A DNA stretch of 64,000 nt from Catonia carolina (lineage: Eukaryota; Arthropoda; Insecta; Hemiptera; Achilidae). Every line of letters starts with the position of its first letter. Position 1 is the stretch's first letter. Below are positions 12,841-23,447 of the stretch, piece after piece. The stretch covers positions 21,611,506 to 21,675,505 of the forward strand of contig JAQMRL010000006.1 of assembly GCA_035578175.1 (NCBI GenBank), in the 5' to 3' direction. The position numbers and the translations under genes are program-made. The notes beneath the pieces are model-generated. The model worked only from the letters and a program-made list of their open reading frames with translations, was not told the DNA's origin and ran no database searches.

Positions 12841-13259
12841 TAAAAATGACTTTAAGAACAGAAGAGGTAGAGGTGTAAAAGACACTAGACAGAGTTATTT
12901 CCTCAGGAAAAAATGAATTTCACTATACAGCCAGACCAGGGGGTGAAGTTCGGCTCTTCCAGTGCATGGATTGGCGCTTCGTTTCCGGATCATAAGTAAA
13001 AATGACTTTAAGAACACAAGAGGTAGAGGTGTAAAAGACACTAGACAGAGTTATTTCCTCAGGAAAAAATGAATTTCACTATACAGCCAGACCAGGGGGT
13101 GAAGTTCGGCTCTTCCAGTGCATGGATTGGCGCTTCGTTTCCGGATCATAAGTAAAAATGACTTTAAGAACACAAGAGGTAGAGGTGTAAAAGACACTAG
13201 ACAGAGTTATTTCCTCAGGAAAAAATGAATTTCACTATACAGCCAGACCAGGGGGTGGA
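12792..13259 (+). repeat. 156-bp tandem triplication (mariner-SINE chimera)
   Basis: Three nearly identical units begin at 12792, 12948 and 13104. Each joins a piece of the mariner transposase region (CGGCTCTTCCAGTGCATGG) to a piece of SINE-A (AAGAGGTAGAGGTGTAAAAG). Units 2 and 3 share AAGAACACAAG where unit 1 has AAGAACAGAAG, so unit 3 arose from unit 2 or the reverse. Confidence 0.85.
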
Positions 13260-13432
13260 TAAAGTGAAGGTGTCATTTACAGGGTGGAAAGTGGGTGCTT
13301 TTCGGAGGGCCTGGCATACTGATAAGCATACTCTTTCAACTCAGTGAGGAAGGTAATAGTAAACCACCTCACTCCTCGTTTTTACTTACCCTAGAGGTTC
13401 AAACCAGCCTTTTGGCTGTTGACCTAAACAAT
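13256..13432 (+). mobile_element. SINE-A copy, right part
   Basis: Continues from the third tandem unit through the GTGAAGGTGTCATTTACAG block to the GACCTAAACAAT end, completing a SINE-A whose left part is inside the array. Confidence 0.7.
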
Positions 13433-13980
13433 ATAAACAGTGAACGAGATCTTTATAGAGAAAGAATAAATACATTAATGTTATAGCAAACCAAACAATC
13501 GTCGTTTATTTCATTGTTATACAGAGATTATCGTTATAGAGAGAACCGTTAAAAAGAGTCTACTGTATATTCCATTCTATTTGGAAACATTTAAAATGTA
13601 ATTATTAATTTGCAAATTACTTCGTATTAATAAAATATTCTCAAAGAAATAATACAACTTTTCAATCAAAAGGTATTATTTACATTATTATTTAATAAAA
13701 AAGTTAAATGTCAGGTTAAATTTTATACATTTTTCTCTTACATAACGCTATAGGTTTATATAGCTATTACATTACCATCTGGTGGTTAGACAGTCTATAG
13801 GCCATACCCTACTGTTTTTAGTTGTAGCTATATAATTATTAAGCTACGTACATAAAAGTTAAAGTAAAGAACTAGAATGTTTTCTGCGGGAGTTATAACT
13901 GTTTATTTATATACTTATAAATACAATTTTTATAAAAAGTTAAAATTAAAAATTGAAGTAGTGAATTTATTTTACGTATG
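13433..13980. other. no gene seen
   Basis: AT-rich spacer. Confidence 0.45.
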
Positions 13981-14939
13981 ATACGAGGTGTGGGTATTAA
14001 ATAACGAGACTGACGTTGTAAAAAATTTAATTTTAATTTTATACATACAGCAGTCAGACGTTCAACAAAAAATAAAAAAAAAATTCAATGTACACTTCTT
14101 CTCTATCCCTACAACGCTCCATGCGAATTTTCCATTGTTGGAAGCAGTCATGGAAGTCTTCTTCTGTCAGCTCCTTCAGGACACGTGCCGATTTCTCGTT
14201 TACAGCTTCCACACACTCAAATCTTCTCTATTTTAATACAGATTTCATCTTAGGGAACAGGTAGAAGATAATAACATGTGATGAATAGTGGTTTTTTACT
14301 TATGATCTGGAAATGAAGCGCCAATCCATGCACTGAAAGAGCCGAACTTAAGCGAGAGCCAAAAAAGCTCGAATGAGCAAGTCAAAATTTAAAGCAATGA
14401 TGATTGTTTTTTTTTTGATATCCATGGGATTGTGTACCTTCACTGGCTTCCTGAAGGTCAAACAATTAATCAATATTACTACCTTCAGGTACTTTCTAAA
14501 TAACGTCAAAGAGTAAGGAAAAAACGCCCCGAAATATGAAAGGACAAGTCATGGGTTCTCCACCAGGACAATGCGCCAGCTCATTCCGCGTTATCTTTCA
14601 TGAGGTTCCTAGCCAAGTACAGCATCTCAGTGTCAGAACTTTCACCGTATTCACCAGATCTTTCAACATGTGACTTCTACCTGTTTTCTAAGGTGAAATC
14701 TGCATTAAAAGGGACAAGATTTGAGTCTGTGGAAGCTATAAAAGAGAAAGCGGCACATGTCCTGAAGGAGCTGACAGAAGAAGACTTCTAGCACTGTTTC
14801 CAACAATGGAAAATTCGCATGGAGCGTTGTAGGGATAGAGAAGGAGTGATATTGAAGGTGACACGAAGTGATTATGTATAAAATAAAATTAAAATTTTTT
14901 CAACGTCAGTCTCCTTATTTAATAGCCACATCTCGTATT
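13981..14939. mobile_element. mariner-derived fold-back element
   Basis: The ends are inverted copies (ACGAGGTGTGGGTATTAAAT at the left, the complementary AATAGCCACATCTCGTAT at the right). The inverted similarity runs inward for about 290 bp, covering the C-terminal transposase region on both sides. The middle (14280-14650) holds a plus-strand transposase piece with HQDNAPAHSA and RFLAKYSISVSELSPYSPDL. The same inverted layout recurs at 43448-44362, so it is a propagated structure. No intact transposase remains. Confidence 0.75.
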
Positions 14940-16391
14940 TTTAAAGTATAGGTGAGTTGTATAACTTATTATAAATAAATGTTTGTTACTGTCCGCTCAG
15001 CAACGAAGGGAAAGCGATTTTTTATAATGAAGACTTCGGAGCACCTTAATTTTTATCTTAGATACTACATCTTTTTTTATATCATCAGGTGGTAATTCCA
15101 ACTCTTGAACATAATTCTTTGCTTTTTTAATTCAATCGTTAACAGTTTGGGTCTGTCAAGAAAATAATAAAACATTGTTTTGGTGAATATTTCCGGATTG
15201 TTTTGATTGGGTCCGATCCTTCTTACATGTAAATTAAAGTTCTTAAATGTAAATTTCTTCTCTCAACTCAATCATCTCCTAAAATCTGTGATTTAAAAAA
15301 AAACAATAAAATGCTACACTAAATTTCGATTATAGTAAGTTACCTACAAAAATTACGTACAAAATTCAATGTTTGGGTTAGAAAAATGTTTGTTTTTTAG
15401 AAAATTAGGAAGTTTTAAGATTATTCAGATAAATTTACATCTTAAACATTCCTGAAGTTTTAAGAAATATTCTGGTTTGATTTTAATTTAAAATGGTTAT
15501 CAGCTTTAAAATTTGTGGATAGAAATGCATACATACCAAACTGGCCCCTTAATTGTGAATAATTCATAATGAACATCTCTTTAAAATCGACCATAGTATC
15601 AAAATGTCTTAGGATTAAAAAAAAATACAGTTTTTCAGAAACATTTTATGAGAAATTGTAAAAATAATAATAAATAATTACTAAAACTTAGGCACTCTTT
15701 TCTGCATTGTATTTAATTAAAAATGTGAACGTTGACCAAAGAATTCTGTTATTTTTGTTATGAAGACTTTTTTCCTTAACTTACATAAGACTAATAACCT
15801 TGAAAATGTAATCAAATATATCCAATAAAAAACCTGTTTGTTTTTGTATTACTGTTTAATAATAAATGTGCAAACGTTAAAAAGGTGACGATATTAGATC
15901 TGCTGCAGTATTTGAGAGTCACGAACATCCGATATATTTTTATTGTGCATTAATCTATATTAATATAATATAGTGTGTTAATTAATATGTAGTCAATACT
16001 GTGTTAAAAATATATGTAGTAATTTATATTCTTTCAAAAATCTCAAGCAAGTCGTTTAAATTTATAATGAAATTATTTTTATGTCTGTTTTAGCCTATGA
16101 TTAAAGATCTACTGAAAATTACATCCGCCTTCCATCTATAAAATCTCTCAGCTTCACTAACCCTCTCAGTACTATAAAAATATAAGAGGATACAGTAAAA
16201 TTTTTCCGATTTTCCGTCATTTTACAATGCTACATCGTTAATTAATTTCTAGTTTTAACAATGAAAAGAACAATACTGTAAAAAAAAACACCTAAACCTA
16301 AACCGTACACCTAAACATCTAAACCTAGGTTTTCACGGGATTTGGATTAAATAAATAATAAACAGATTTAAATAACTTATTACAATAATTC
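14940..16391. other. AT-rich sequence, no gene seen
   Basis: No supported feature up to the target-site duplication of the central element. Confidence 0.5.
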
Positions 16392-16397
16392 ATTGTC
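16392..16397. repeat. target-site duplication, left
   Basis: ATTGTC directly abuts the left terminus. It is repeated exactly at 35076-35081. Six base pairs is the duplication length of Maverick/Polinton integration. Confidence 0.9.
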
Positions 16398-16428
16398 AGT
16401 AGAGGAAGAATGTCTGTACTGGGACAAC

Positions 16429-16453
16429 CTTGACCTGTGACCCTGACCTTGAC

Positions 16454-16455
<2 letters not shown>
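16429..16455 (+). promoter_or_regulatory. nuclear-receptor-like half-site cluster, left end
   Basis: Just inside the terminus the complement reads repeated AGGTCA-type hexamers, including an exact TCAAGGTCA, the form bound by FTZ-F1/SF-1-class receptors. It is mirrored at 35018-35048. Binding is inference. Confidence 0.4.
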
Positions 16456-16539
<84 letters not shown>

Positions 16540-17111
16540 CGCCAAATTTTTTTCCCCGCCAAATTTTCAAACTCAATTTTCTCCGCAACCGCTGGACCGA
16601 TTTTGACGCGCGTGGTACCCACGTGACCGGGAGATCGAGATCTACAAGATAAGCCCTAAAACTCGTCGATCCGATAACCAGGTCACGTGTTACAAGCTAT
16701 CTCAGGTTCCATAGGGGATACGGCTACGGATTAGGGCTTATCTTGTAGATCTCGATCTCCTGGTCACGTGGGTACCGCCCGCGTCAAAATCGGCCCAGCG
16801 GTTGCGGAGAAAATCAGGTTTGAAAATTTAAAAAAATAAAAAAAATGGCAAATTTTCAAACCCGATTTTCTCCGCAACCGCTGGTCCGATTTTGATGTGG
16901 GCGGTACCCACGTGACCGGGAGATCGAGATCTACAAGATAAGCCCTAAATCTCATCGATCTGATAACCAGGTCACGTGTTACAAACGATCTCAGGTTCCA
17001 TCGGGGATACGGCTACAAATTAGGGCCTATCTTGTAGATCTCGATCTACCGGTCACGTGGGTACCGCCCGCGTCAAAATCGGCCCAGCGGTTGAGGAGAA
17101 AATCGAGTTTG

Positions 17112-17171
<60 letters not shown>

Positions 17172-17174
17172 CTC

Positions 17175-17220
<46 letters not shown>

Positions 17221-18689
17221 AAAAATTTCAAACTCAATTTTCTCCGCAACCGCTGGACCGATTTTGACGCACGTGGTACCCACGTGACCGGGAGATCGAG
17301 ATCTACAAGATAAGCCCTAAAACTCGTCGATCCGATAACCAGGTCACGTGTTACAAGCTATCTCAGGTTCCATAGGGGATACGGCTACGGATTAGGGCTT
17401 ATCTTGTAGATCTCGATCTCCTGGTCACGTGGGTACCGCCCGCGTCAAAATCGGCCCAGCGGTTGCGGAGAAAATCAGGTTTGAAAATTTAAAAAAATAA
17501 AAAAAATGGCAAATTTTCAAACCCGATTTTCTCCGCAACCGATGGTCCGATTTTGATGTGGGCGGTACCCACGTGACCAGGAGATCGAGATCTACAAGAT
17601 AAGCCCTAAATCTCATCGATCTGATAACCAGGTCACGTGTTACAAACGATCTCAGGTTCCATCGGGGATACGGCTACAAATTAGGGCCTATCTTGTAGAT
17701 CTCGATCTCCCGGTCACGTGGGTACCGCCCGCGTCAAAATCTGCCCAGCGGTTGAGGAGAAAATCAAGTTTGAAAATTTAAAAAAAAAAAAAAAAAAAAA
17801 ATGGCAAATTTTCAAACCCGATTTTCTCCGCAACCGCTGGGCCGATTTTGATGCGGGTGGTATCCACGTGACCAGGAGATCGAGATCTATAAGATAAGCC
17901 CTAAACCTTGTCGATCTGATAACCAGGTCACGTGTTACAAGCTATCTCAGGTTCCATCGGGGATACGGCTACGGATTAAGGCTTATCATGTAGATCTCGA
18001 CCTCCTGGTCACGTTGGTACCGGCCGCTTCAAAATCGGCCCAGCGGTTACGGAGAAAATCAAGTTTGAAAATTTAAAAAATAAAAAAAATGCCAAATTTT
18101 CAAACCCGATTTTCTCCGCAACCGCTGGACCGATTTTGATGCGGGCGGTACCCACGTGACCGGGAGATCGAGATCTACATGATAAGCCTTAATCCGTCGC
18201 CGTATCCCCGATGGAACCTGAGATCGTTTGTAACACGAGACCTGGTTATCAGATCGACGAGGTTTAGGTGGCCGAAGGATCCGGATGTCCCGTAGAACGC
18301 GTTACGTTCCGTTTCGGGTCTTAGGTTCTTTCGGGATCCGAGCAATCGGTAATTTTAGTAATTTCGGTAATATCGTTTCGGAACACCCTGTGCTTTGTTT
18401 TATTAGCATCGTCATCATTCGTTTTTATCTATTTGGTATTGCAATTAATTTTCTAGATGACACAACTTGTTTATTGCAAATTTGAATGTACAGTTTTATT
18501 TTCTAAATGATGCAACTTGTTTATCGCAATTATTTTTTCTTAAAGATGTAACATATTATTCGTTAAAGTCACGGGTCATCCACTAGGCGATAAATTGTCT
18601 GTTTCAATCTTAAATAACCATCAACGTCATACCGCTTGTTATTGTGCACCGAACTGCAGACTCTGCGTTTTCAGTACAATAGCATTGGG

Positions 18690-18735
18690 TAATTATCTGT
18701 ATAAAAGGTAGCCGATTCTCCCATCGTATCATAAC
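18690..18735 (+). promoter_or_regulatory. TIR-borne TATA promoter (left)
   Basis: AATTATCTGTATAAAAGG carries a TATA box at 18700-18707. About 20-30 bp downstream comes CCCATCGTATCATAAC. The same arrangement recurs in the right TIR (32965-33010, opposite strand) and before the metalloproteinase (26873-26918, opposite strand). Transcription would start near 18730 and run into the element. Confidence 0.7.
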
Positions 18736-18846
18736 TCTACTACCACTGTCCTACACTGCTAGGCACAGTTCTTCTTTTTCTCATACCTGTTGCTACGCCG
18801 CTAGACACAGTTCTTCTTCTTCCTCTCTACCTGTTGTTAATTGAAG
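18730..18846 (+). other. leader exon with splice donor (left)
   Basis: From the predicted start to TTAATTGAAG|GTGAGT at 18846/18847 there is no useful ORF. The donor matches the consensus strongly. The exon contains two related GACACAGTTCTTCTTcTT-type blocks (one GGCACAG) and is mirrored in the right TIR, ending at 32859/32858. It would splice to acceptors before the interior ORFs (19394, 19644, 20644, 21135, 24190). This use is inferred. Confidence 0.55.
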
Positions 18847-19033
18847 GTGAGTTTCATTCTACTTTAAATATTTTTTGAAATTTAAAAGACTTTAGCACTT
18901 TTATGAAATATGCACTTTGAATCTTTAATAAAATCAAAACCTAAAATCTGTTTATGAAATTAAGACGTAGAACCTCATACATGGGTAATACGTTGTTGGT
19001 ACGGCAACATCGCCAGTTTTAACCGTTGTTGGT

Positions 19034-19069
<36 letters not shown>

Positions 19070-19394
19070 GCAACAACTGTAACAACACCAGTTTTAGCGT
19101 TTACTATTACAAGTACGGAATAACAATTTTCATACCTAAATTAAATTTGTTCTGACCGCATGTTGGTAGTTTAGCAAAGCGAATTTTTGTAAATACGATA
19201 TTTGTACTACCTACATATCATTAGCTGGAGGGTTGTACTATGACGTCCGTTTATACCTAGATTTCAGTCGATCTGCAACCCTGAGGAAGACTCGACCTAG
19301 GAGTGTAAGGAGAATGTTGAAAATAGGTAATTTTTTATTATTTAGATACGGTATTCGTAAGACATCGAAATAAATATATGTTTTCTTTTCGCAG

Positions 19395-19596
19395 TAACTC
19401 CACCATCAGCAACATCCCAGCTTCCTCCATCATTCTGCAGTAACTCCACCATCAACAACAACAACAACAACCCGGCAACAACCGTCATCTCATCGCCTTC
19501 TTCAACTTCATCAGCAACACCAGCACCTCGTCGTCCACCGCCATCATCTCCTTCTTCAGCTCCACCAACAGTACCAGCGAGGCTACATATCTCACC
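19395..19596 (+). other. possible Ser/Thr/Pro-rich exon
   Basis: Bounded by a good acceptor (TTTTCTTTTCGCAG) and a good donor (GTAAGT at 19597). One frame is open throughout and reads low-complexity Ser, Thr, Pro and Asn. It may be coding or an untranslated exon made of CAA/CCA-type repeats. No ATG in the open frame is seen. Confidence 0.35.
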
Positions 19597-19655
19597 GTAA
19601 GTATTTTGTCGGCGGTGCGTGTAGTTATTAAGAGAATATCGTAGGCATAGAGAAC

Positions 19656-20093
19656 ATGGCTACAAACCTTCTATGTTTAGAAACCGCAGCCGAGACTGAG
19701 GCATATGCAGATACAAACCTTACAAGTGACGTAGTGTTGTACAATCTGCTTTCATCCCAGCCTCCACCTACCGTTTAATCATATCTACGCGAGGGATCTA
19801 AGATCTGAAAGAATATGAGAACCATACTAGTAGGATGGATAAAAGATTTATGACAGTACAGGCGAATGTACCACAAGGCGGCTGCAGCCGCAGTGATATA
19901 TTTCGACCGGTTCCTTAACCGCAAGCCTGATACTGAACCGAATGATTTACAGCTACTGGCATGCTCGTGCATGCTGTTAAGTTCAAAATTTTACGAGACG
20001 TATGGATGCTTTACTTCTGACGAGTTGTCGACCTCTATCCTGTTAGAGACCTTATATTTAAAAACGATATCTGTACTAACTACATACGATTAG
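19656..20093 (+). pseudogene. D-type-cyclin-like relic
   Basis: A frame starting at ATG 19656 continues in phase to 20093 (146 codons including the final stop) but is interrupted by TAA at 19776, TGA at 19806 and TGA at 19851. Across the stops it reads cyclin-box features in order: an LLCLE-type start, MRTILVGWIKDL, VIYFDRFLNRKP and LQLLACSCMLLSSKFYET. The last two are typical of D-type cyclins. Cyclins bind cyclin-dependent kinases and drive cell-cycle entry. The C-terminal cyclin fold is absent. The longest uninterrupted part is 19866-20093 (75 codons). A splice acceptor (ATATCGTAG) lies 12 bp before the first ATG. Either the gene is dead, or only the 75-codon part is made. Confidence 0.7.
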
Positions 20094-20147
20094 ATTAGCA
20101 TTGTATGTAATACTGAGTATTATATCATGCTAATAATTATATTAAAC

Positions 20148-20259
20148 AGTGGCCTTTACTATAATTATACCTAAAACTTTAAGTTTGAACTTACTGTAGT
20201 AACAGTAGCCTTTACTATAATTATACCTAAAACTTAAAGTTTGAACTTGCTGTAGTAAC
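20148..20259 (+). repeat. 56-bp tandem duplication
   Basis: Two adjacent units (20148-20203 and 20204-20259), each with GCCTTTACTATAATTATACC, differ at a few bases. They lie in the presumed 3' region of the cyclin relic. Confidence 0.8.
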
Positions 20260-20711
20260 TAAAAGAGGCAATTTATATGCTAGTGTACCGTCGAGAACTT
20301 TGATAGACGACGAACCATCGTTTTTGTTTTTACAACAAGTATGAGGTCATTGAGGGTGGCGCTCCCCAAAATACAAGAGAGGATTTGGAGACATAGGATC
20401 TGTACTGGGGAGATGAAGGCGCTCCTCTTCATGCCTGAGGCTGAGGACTGTATGTCGGTATGGGTAGGCCTGCATACTCTTCGGTAGCTGGGGTTGTACG
20501 AGGAATTCCGTTTATATCTAGATTCCCCGTCGATCTACAACCTCGAGGAAGATTCGGTTTAGCAAAGCGAATTCAAATAAATATATATTTTATAAACTCT
20601 TGACGAGTCTCTAATGTGCGTTTCCGTTTGCGTTCTGTTTTAGTTTAAATACCGCCGCTACCACCGCCATCGCCACCATCACCGCCGATAACACCATCAG
20701 TTTGTAGAAAA
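20260..20711 (+). other. leader region of the Cys-rich gene, splice acceptor
   Basis: Mostly non-coding. It holds a copy of a block also seen at 19235-19290 (CCGTTTATACCTAGATTtC-like, then GAGGAAGA). A strong acceptor, TTTGCGTTCTGTTTTAG, ends at 20644, followed by a CCGCCGCTACCACC-rich stretch before the ATG at 20712. Confidence 0.45.
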
Positions 20712-21014
20712 ATGAGCCTTGAAACCGTTCAAAATAGTTGTAATAAATCCGATGATAATTTCTGCTACCGTTGCATGAGGCAATTTACATGCACATATTT
20801 ATTTAATAGGCACTTGTTAAAAAAGCAGTGCCCAATACATGAAATGCATAAAAATAAGTGGGACTATGGCACCACCCACAGACCGGAATTTTGTGGACGT
20901 TATGGTACCGCAAATCCGTGTATGCGATGCATAGCTAAAATGTGCAGGAGAATAAAAAATTGTACCCAACTTAAATGTAGTTTCTGCAAAGCAGAAGTCG
21001 TATTAGATTTGTAA
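20712..21014 (+). CDS. small Cys-rich zinc-binding protein
   Basis: 100 residues with 13 Cys. Residues 18-40 form a C-x2-C-x12-H-x5-C finger. Further pairs follow (C70-x2-C73, C89-x2-C92), with C61, C78 and C84 between, which suggests a second zinc module. I do not recognise the family. The ATG at 20712 is the first in frame and lies 67 bp after a strong splice acceptor. AATAAA follows at 21052, 38 bp after the stop, so the gene looks complete with its own 3' end. The next gene begins 126 bp downstream. A nucleic-acid- or protein-binding role is plausible but only inferred. Confidence 0.65.
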   Translation: MSLETVQNSCNKSDDNFCYRCMRQFTCTYLFNRHLLKKQCPIHEMHKNKWDYGTTHRPEFCGRYGTANPCMRCIAKMCRRIKNCTQLKCSFCKAEVVLDL

Positions 21015-21140
21015 CTTGAATGTTAGTATTAGTATTATATATTAATAATAGAATAAATGTATTAAACTGTTTATCATTGTTTTCATTTCAAAGTACCATA
21101 CTTTCCCCGTTAAAATAAAACATAATGTTTTACAGGAAAT

Positions 21141-23447
21141 ATGGAAACACAAGCCAAACGAATCAGGTTGGAACAAGCTGCAGAGTCTTACACCTTTCAC
21201 GTCTTGGAGAATGCGTTCGGCTGTAACCTCCGAACGTATTACTGCAAGAACGCAAACGAGGAACTTAAGGACGTGACGGCGCTCCTGACACACCTGAGGG
21301 AAGAAATGAAGTCGTTGCTCGGCGAGATGGTGCGCTCCTTAGATTCGTTCAAGTTCGACATCCTAGTTGAGTGTACTTACGAGAAGGTGACGACGGGAGA
21401 GGCGCAAGATAAAGGGTTCAAGACTGTCAACACCTGCGTCTTTCCCGGGTCGGATATAGGAGCGCTTGTAGACATGTGCGTCCAAAAGCTTGTAGATGAG
21501 GAGGTAGAGTTCTTGGGAAAGGGGAGCGGATGGTCTCTAGTATCGGTCGATGGCGTCCTCCTCAGAATCAACCGATATAGACCGCTCAGAGGCTCATCAT
21601 ACCTTCCCCTTCCACCTTTCTTAAAGAACCGCGAAGCGGTTATCAACGTCAAGAACCGCGACGCAAGGTGCTTCAAGTGGGCTATCCTGTGTAAACATGT
21701 GTCAGGTCCTCACAGGGAAAGAATCGATAGACGATACGACACCTTGCTTGACAAGTATGACTTCAGCATGGTAGATTTCCCCACTTCCCTCAGTCAAGTA
21801 AAGGCCTTCGCCAAGGCCAACGGGGTGTCCGTCAACGTATATGGGATAGCCGAAAAAGAGGCAATAGAACCTCTAGTCGTCGCTGATGTCGAAAAGGACG
21901 ATCACTTCGATCTCCTCCTGGTCGCAGAGGGTGACGCTCAGCATTATTGTTACATCAACAATTTTAATCGGCTCATCAGGTCACAGCTGACGAAACATAA
22001 TGGCCGAATGGACGTATGCAAGCGGTGTTTCACCTTCTATAACGACACCCCTAAGGGTAGGGAGAAGATGGCGACCCACCGCGAGTACTGTATAGGGAAC
22101 TCTCCGCGCAGTTTCACGATGTCCAAACCTAATGATGACACTCCTCCGATGATGAAATTCGAAAACTACAATCATATATTCCCCGTCCCAATGGACGACC
22201 CGCTCCGAGACTCATCGTACCTACCTCTTCCGCCATTCGTAAAGAACCGCAAAGCGGTTATCAATGTTCAGAACCAAGATAATAGGTGCTTCAAGTGGGC
22301 TATCCTATGTAAACATGTGTCGGGTCCTAGCAGGGGTAGAATCGATAAACGTTACGACGCATTGCTTAGCAAGTATGATTTCAGCATGGTAGAGTTCCCC
22401 ACACCTATCAGTCAAGTAAAGGCCTTCGCCAAGGCCAACGGAGTGTCTGTAAACGTATACGGGATAGCCGACAAAGAGGTAATAGAACCACTAGTCGTCA
22501 CTGATGTCGAAAAGGATGACCACTTCGATCTCCTCCTGGTCGCAGAGGGTGACGCTCAGCATTATTGCTTCATCAACAATTTTAGCCGTCTCATCAGGTC
22601 TCAGCTGACGAAACATGAACACAAAATCGTCGTATGCAAGCAGTGTTTCACCTTCTATAACGTCAACCCTAAGGGTAGGGAGAAGATGGCGACCCACCGC
22701 GAGTACTGTATAGGGAACTCCCCGCGCAGTTTCACGATGTCCAAACCTAATGATGACGGTACTCCTCCGATGATGAAATTCGAAAACTACAATCATATAT
22801 TCCCCATCCCAACGTACGACCCCCTCCGAGACTCATCGTACCTACCTCTTCCGCCGTTCGTAAAGAACCGCAATGCGGTTATTAACGTTAAAAACCAAGA
22901 CAATAGTTGTTTCAAGTGGGCCATCCTATGCAAACATGTGTCAGGCCCTCACAGGGAAAGAATCAATAGAAGATACGATGCTCTGCTTAGCAAGTACGAT
23001 TTCAGCATGGTAGAGTTCCCCACTTCTCTCAGTCAAGTAAAGGCCTTCGCCAGGGCCAACAGGGTGTCCGTCAACGTATATGGGATAGCAGATAAAGAGG
23101 TAATAGAACCTCTAGTCGTTACTGATGTCGAAAAGGACGACCATTTCGACCTCCTTCTCATAGCTGTCGGTGATAAGCATCACTATTGCTTCATCGAAAA
23201 TTTTAGCCGTCTCATCAGGTCTCAGTTGACGAAACATAACGGTCGAATAGATGTATGCAAGAGGTGTTTCACCTTCTACAACGTCGACCCTAAGGGTTGT
23301 GAGGCGATGACTGTTCACAGGGAGCACTGTGTGAACAATTCGCCATGCAGGATCACCCACCCAAACCTGATGCTGATGGAACTCTCCCCAGCGATGAAAT
23401 TTAAAAATTACCAGCACATATCCCAGTCCCAGCCATCCGCACCCTAA
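21141..23447 (+). CDS. triplicated pPolB N-terminal domain protein
   Basis: 768 residues with no stop. Residues 1-148 match the start of Maverick/adintovirus DNA polymerase B as I know the family (an FKFDILVECTYE segment, then KGSGWSLVSVDGVLL). Next come three tandem copies of a domain of about 207 residues, starting near 149, 355 and 562 (DNA period 618-621 bp). Each copy has SSYLPLPPF, a CFKWAIL motif (C177, C383, C590), DHFDLLL, an HYC motif (H268, H474, H681), RLIRSQLTKH and a C-x2-C...H-x3/4-C zinc motif. In full polymerases this domain occurs once and is followed by the exonuclease and palm, both absent here. The conserved Cys and His could belong to a cysteine-peptidase-like fold, but that is a guess. 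The ATG follows an acceptor (TTTTACAG) ending at 21135. AATAAA is at 23630. GC content is much higher than the flanks. The function of the isolated domain is unknown. Confidence 0.85.
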   Translation: METQAKRIRLEQAAESYTFHVLENAFGCNLRTYYCKNANEELKDVTALLTHLREEMKSLLGEMVRSLDSFKFDILVECTYEKVTTGEAQDKGFKTVNTCVFPGSDIGALVDMCVQKLVDEEVEFLGKGSGWSLVSVDGVLLRINRYRPLRGSSYLPLPPFLKNREAVINVKNRDARCFKWAILCKHVSGPHRERIDRRYDTLLDKYDFSMVDFPTSLSQVKAFAKANGVSVNVYGIAEKEAIEPLVVADVEKDDHFDLLLVAEGDAQHYCYINNFNRLIRSQLTKHNGRMDVCKRCFTFYNDTPKGREKMATHREYCIGNSPRSFTMSKPNDDTPPMMKFENYNHIFPVPMDDPLRDSSYLPLPPFVKNRKAVINVQNQDNRCFKWAILCKHVSGPSRGRIDKRYDALLSKYDFSMVEFPTPISQVKAFAKANGVSVNVYGIADKEVIEPLVVTDVEKDDHFDLLLVAEGDAQHYCFINNFSRLIRSQLTKHEHKIVVCKQCFTFYNVNPKGREKMATHREYCIGNSPRSFTMSKPNDDGTPPMMKFENYNHIFPIPTYDPLRDSSYLPLPPFVKNRNAVINVKNQDNSCFKWAILCKHVSGPHRERINRRYDALLSKYDFSMVEFPTSLSQVKAFARANRVSVNVYGIADKEVIEPLVVTDVEKDDHFDLLLIAVGDKHHYCFIENFSRLIRSQLTKHNGRIDVCKRCFTFYNVDPKGCEAMTVHREHCVNNSPCRITHPNLMLMELSPAMKFKNYQHISQSQPSAP

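Larger units (their letters stand above)
16398..19220 (+). repeat. left terminal inverted repeat
   Basis: Outer part (16398-18270): the AG-start end, long poly-A/poly-T blocks, and six related half- or whole-palindrome units. A full unit has two arms of about 100 bp around a spacer of about 75 bp. Arms contain CTCCGCAACCGCTGG, GGTACCCACGTGACC and AGATCGAGATCTACAAGATA. About fifteen CACGTG hexamers occur. Inner part (18360-19220): a TATA promoter, a leader exon with splice donor, and a CAA-repeat run at 19037-19080. All of this is matched in reverse in 32540-35075. The boundary of similarity at the inner end is estimated by eye. Confidence 0.85.

Noticed and set aside
16764..17616. Open frames in the left TIR, some Lys/Phe homopolymers
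   Set aside because: They are translations of palindromic repeats and poly-A/T runs, repeated with each unit and mirrored in the right TIR.
18285..18485. 66-codon frame at the inner edge of the outer TIR
   Set aside because: No domain, low complexity, not preserved in the right TIR.
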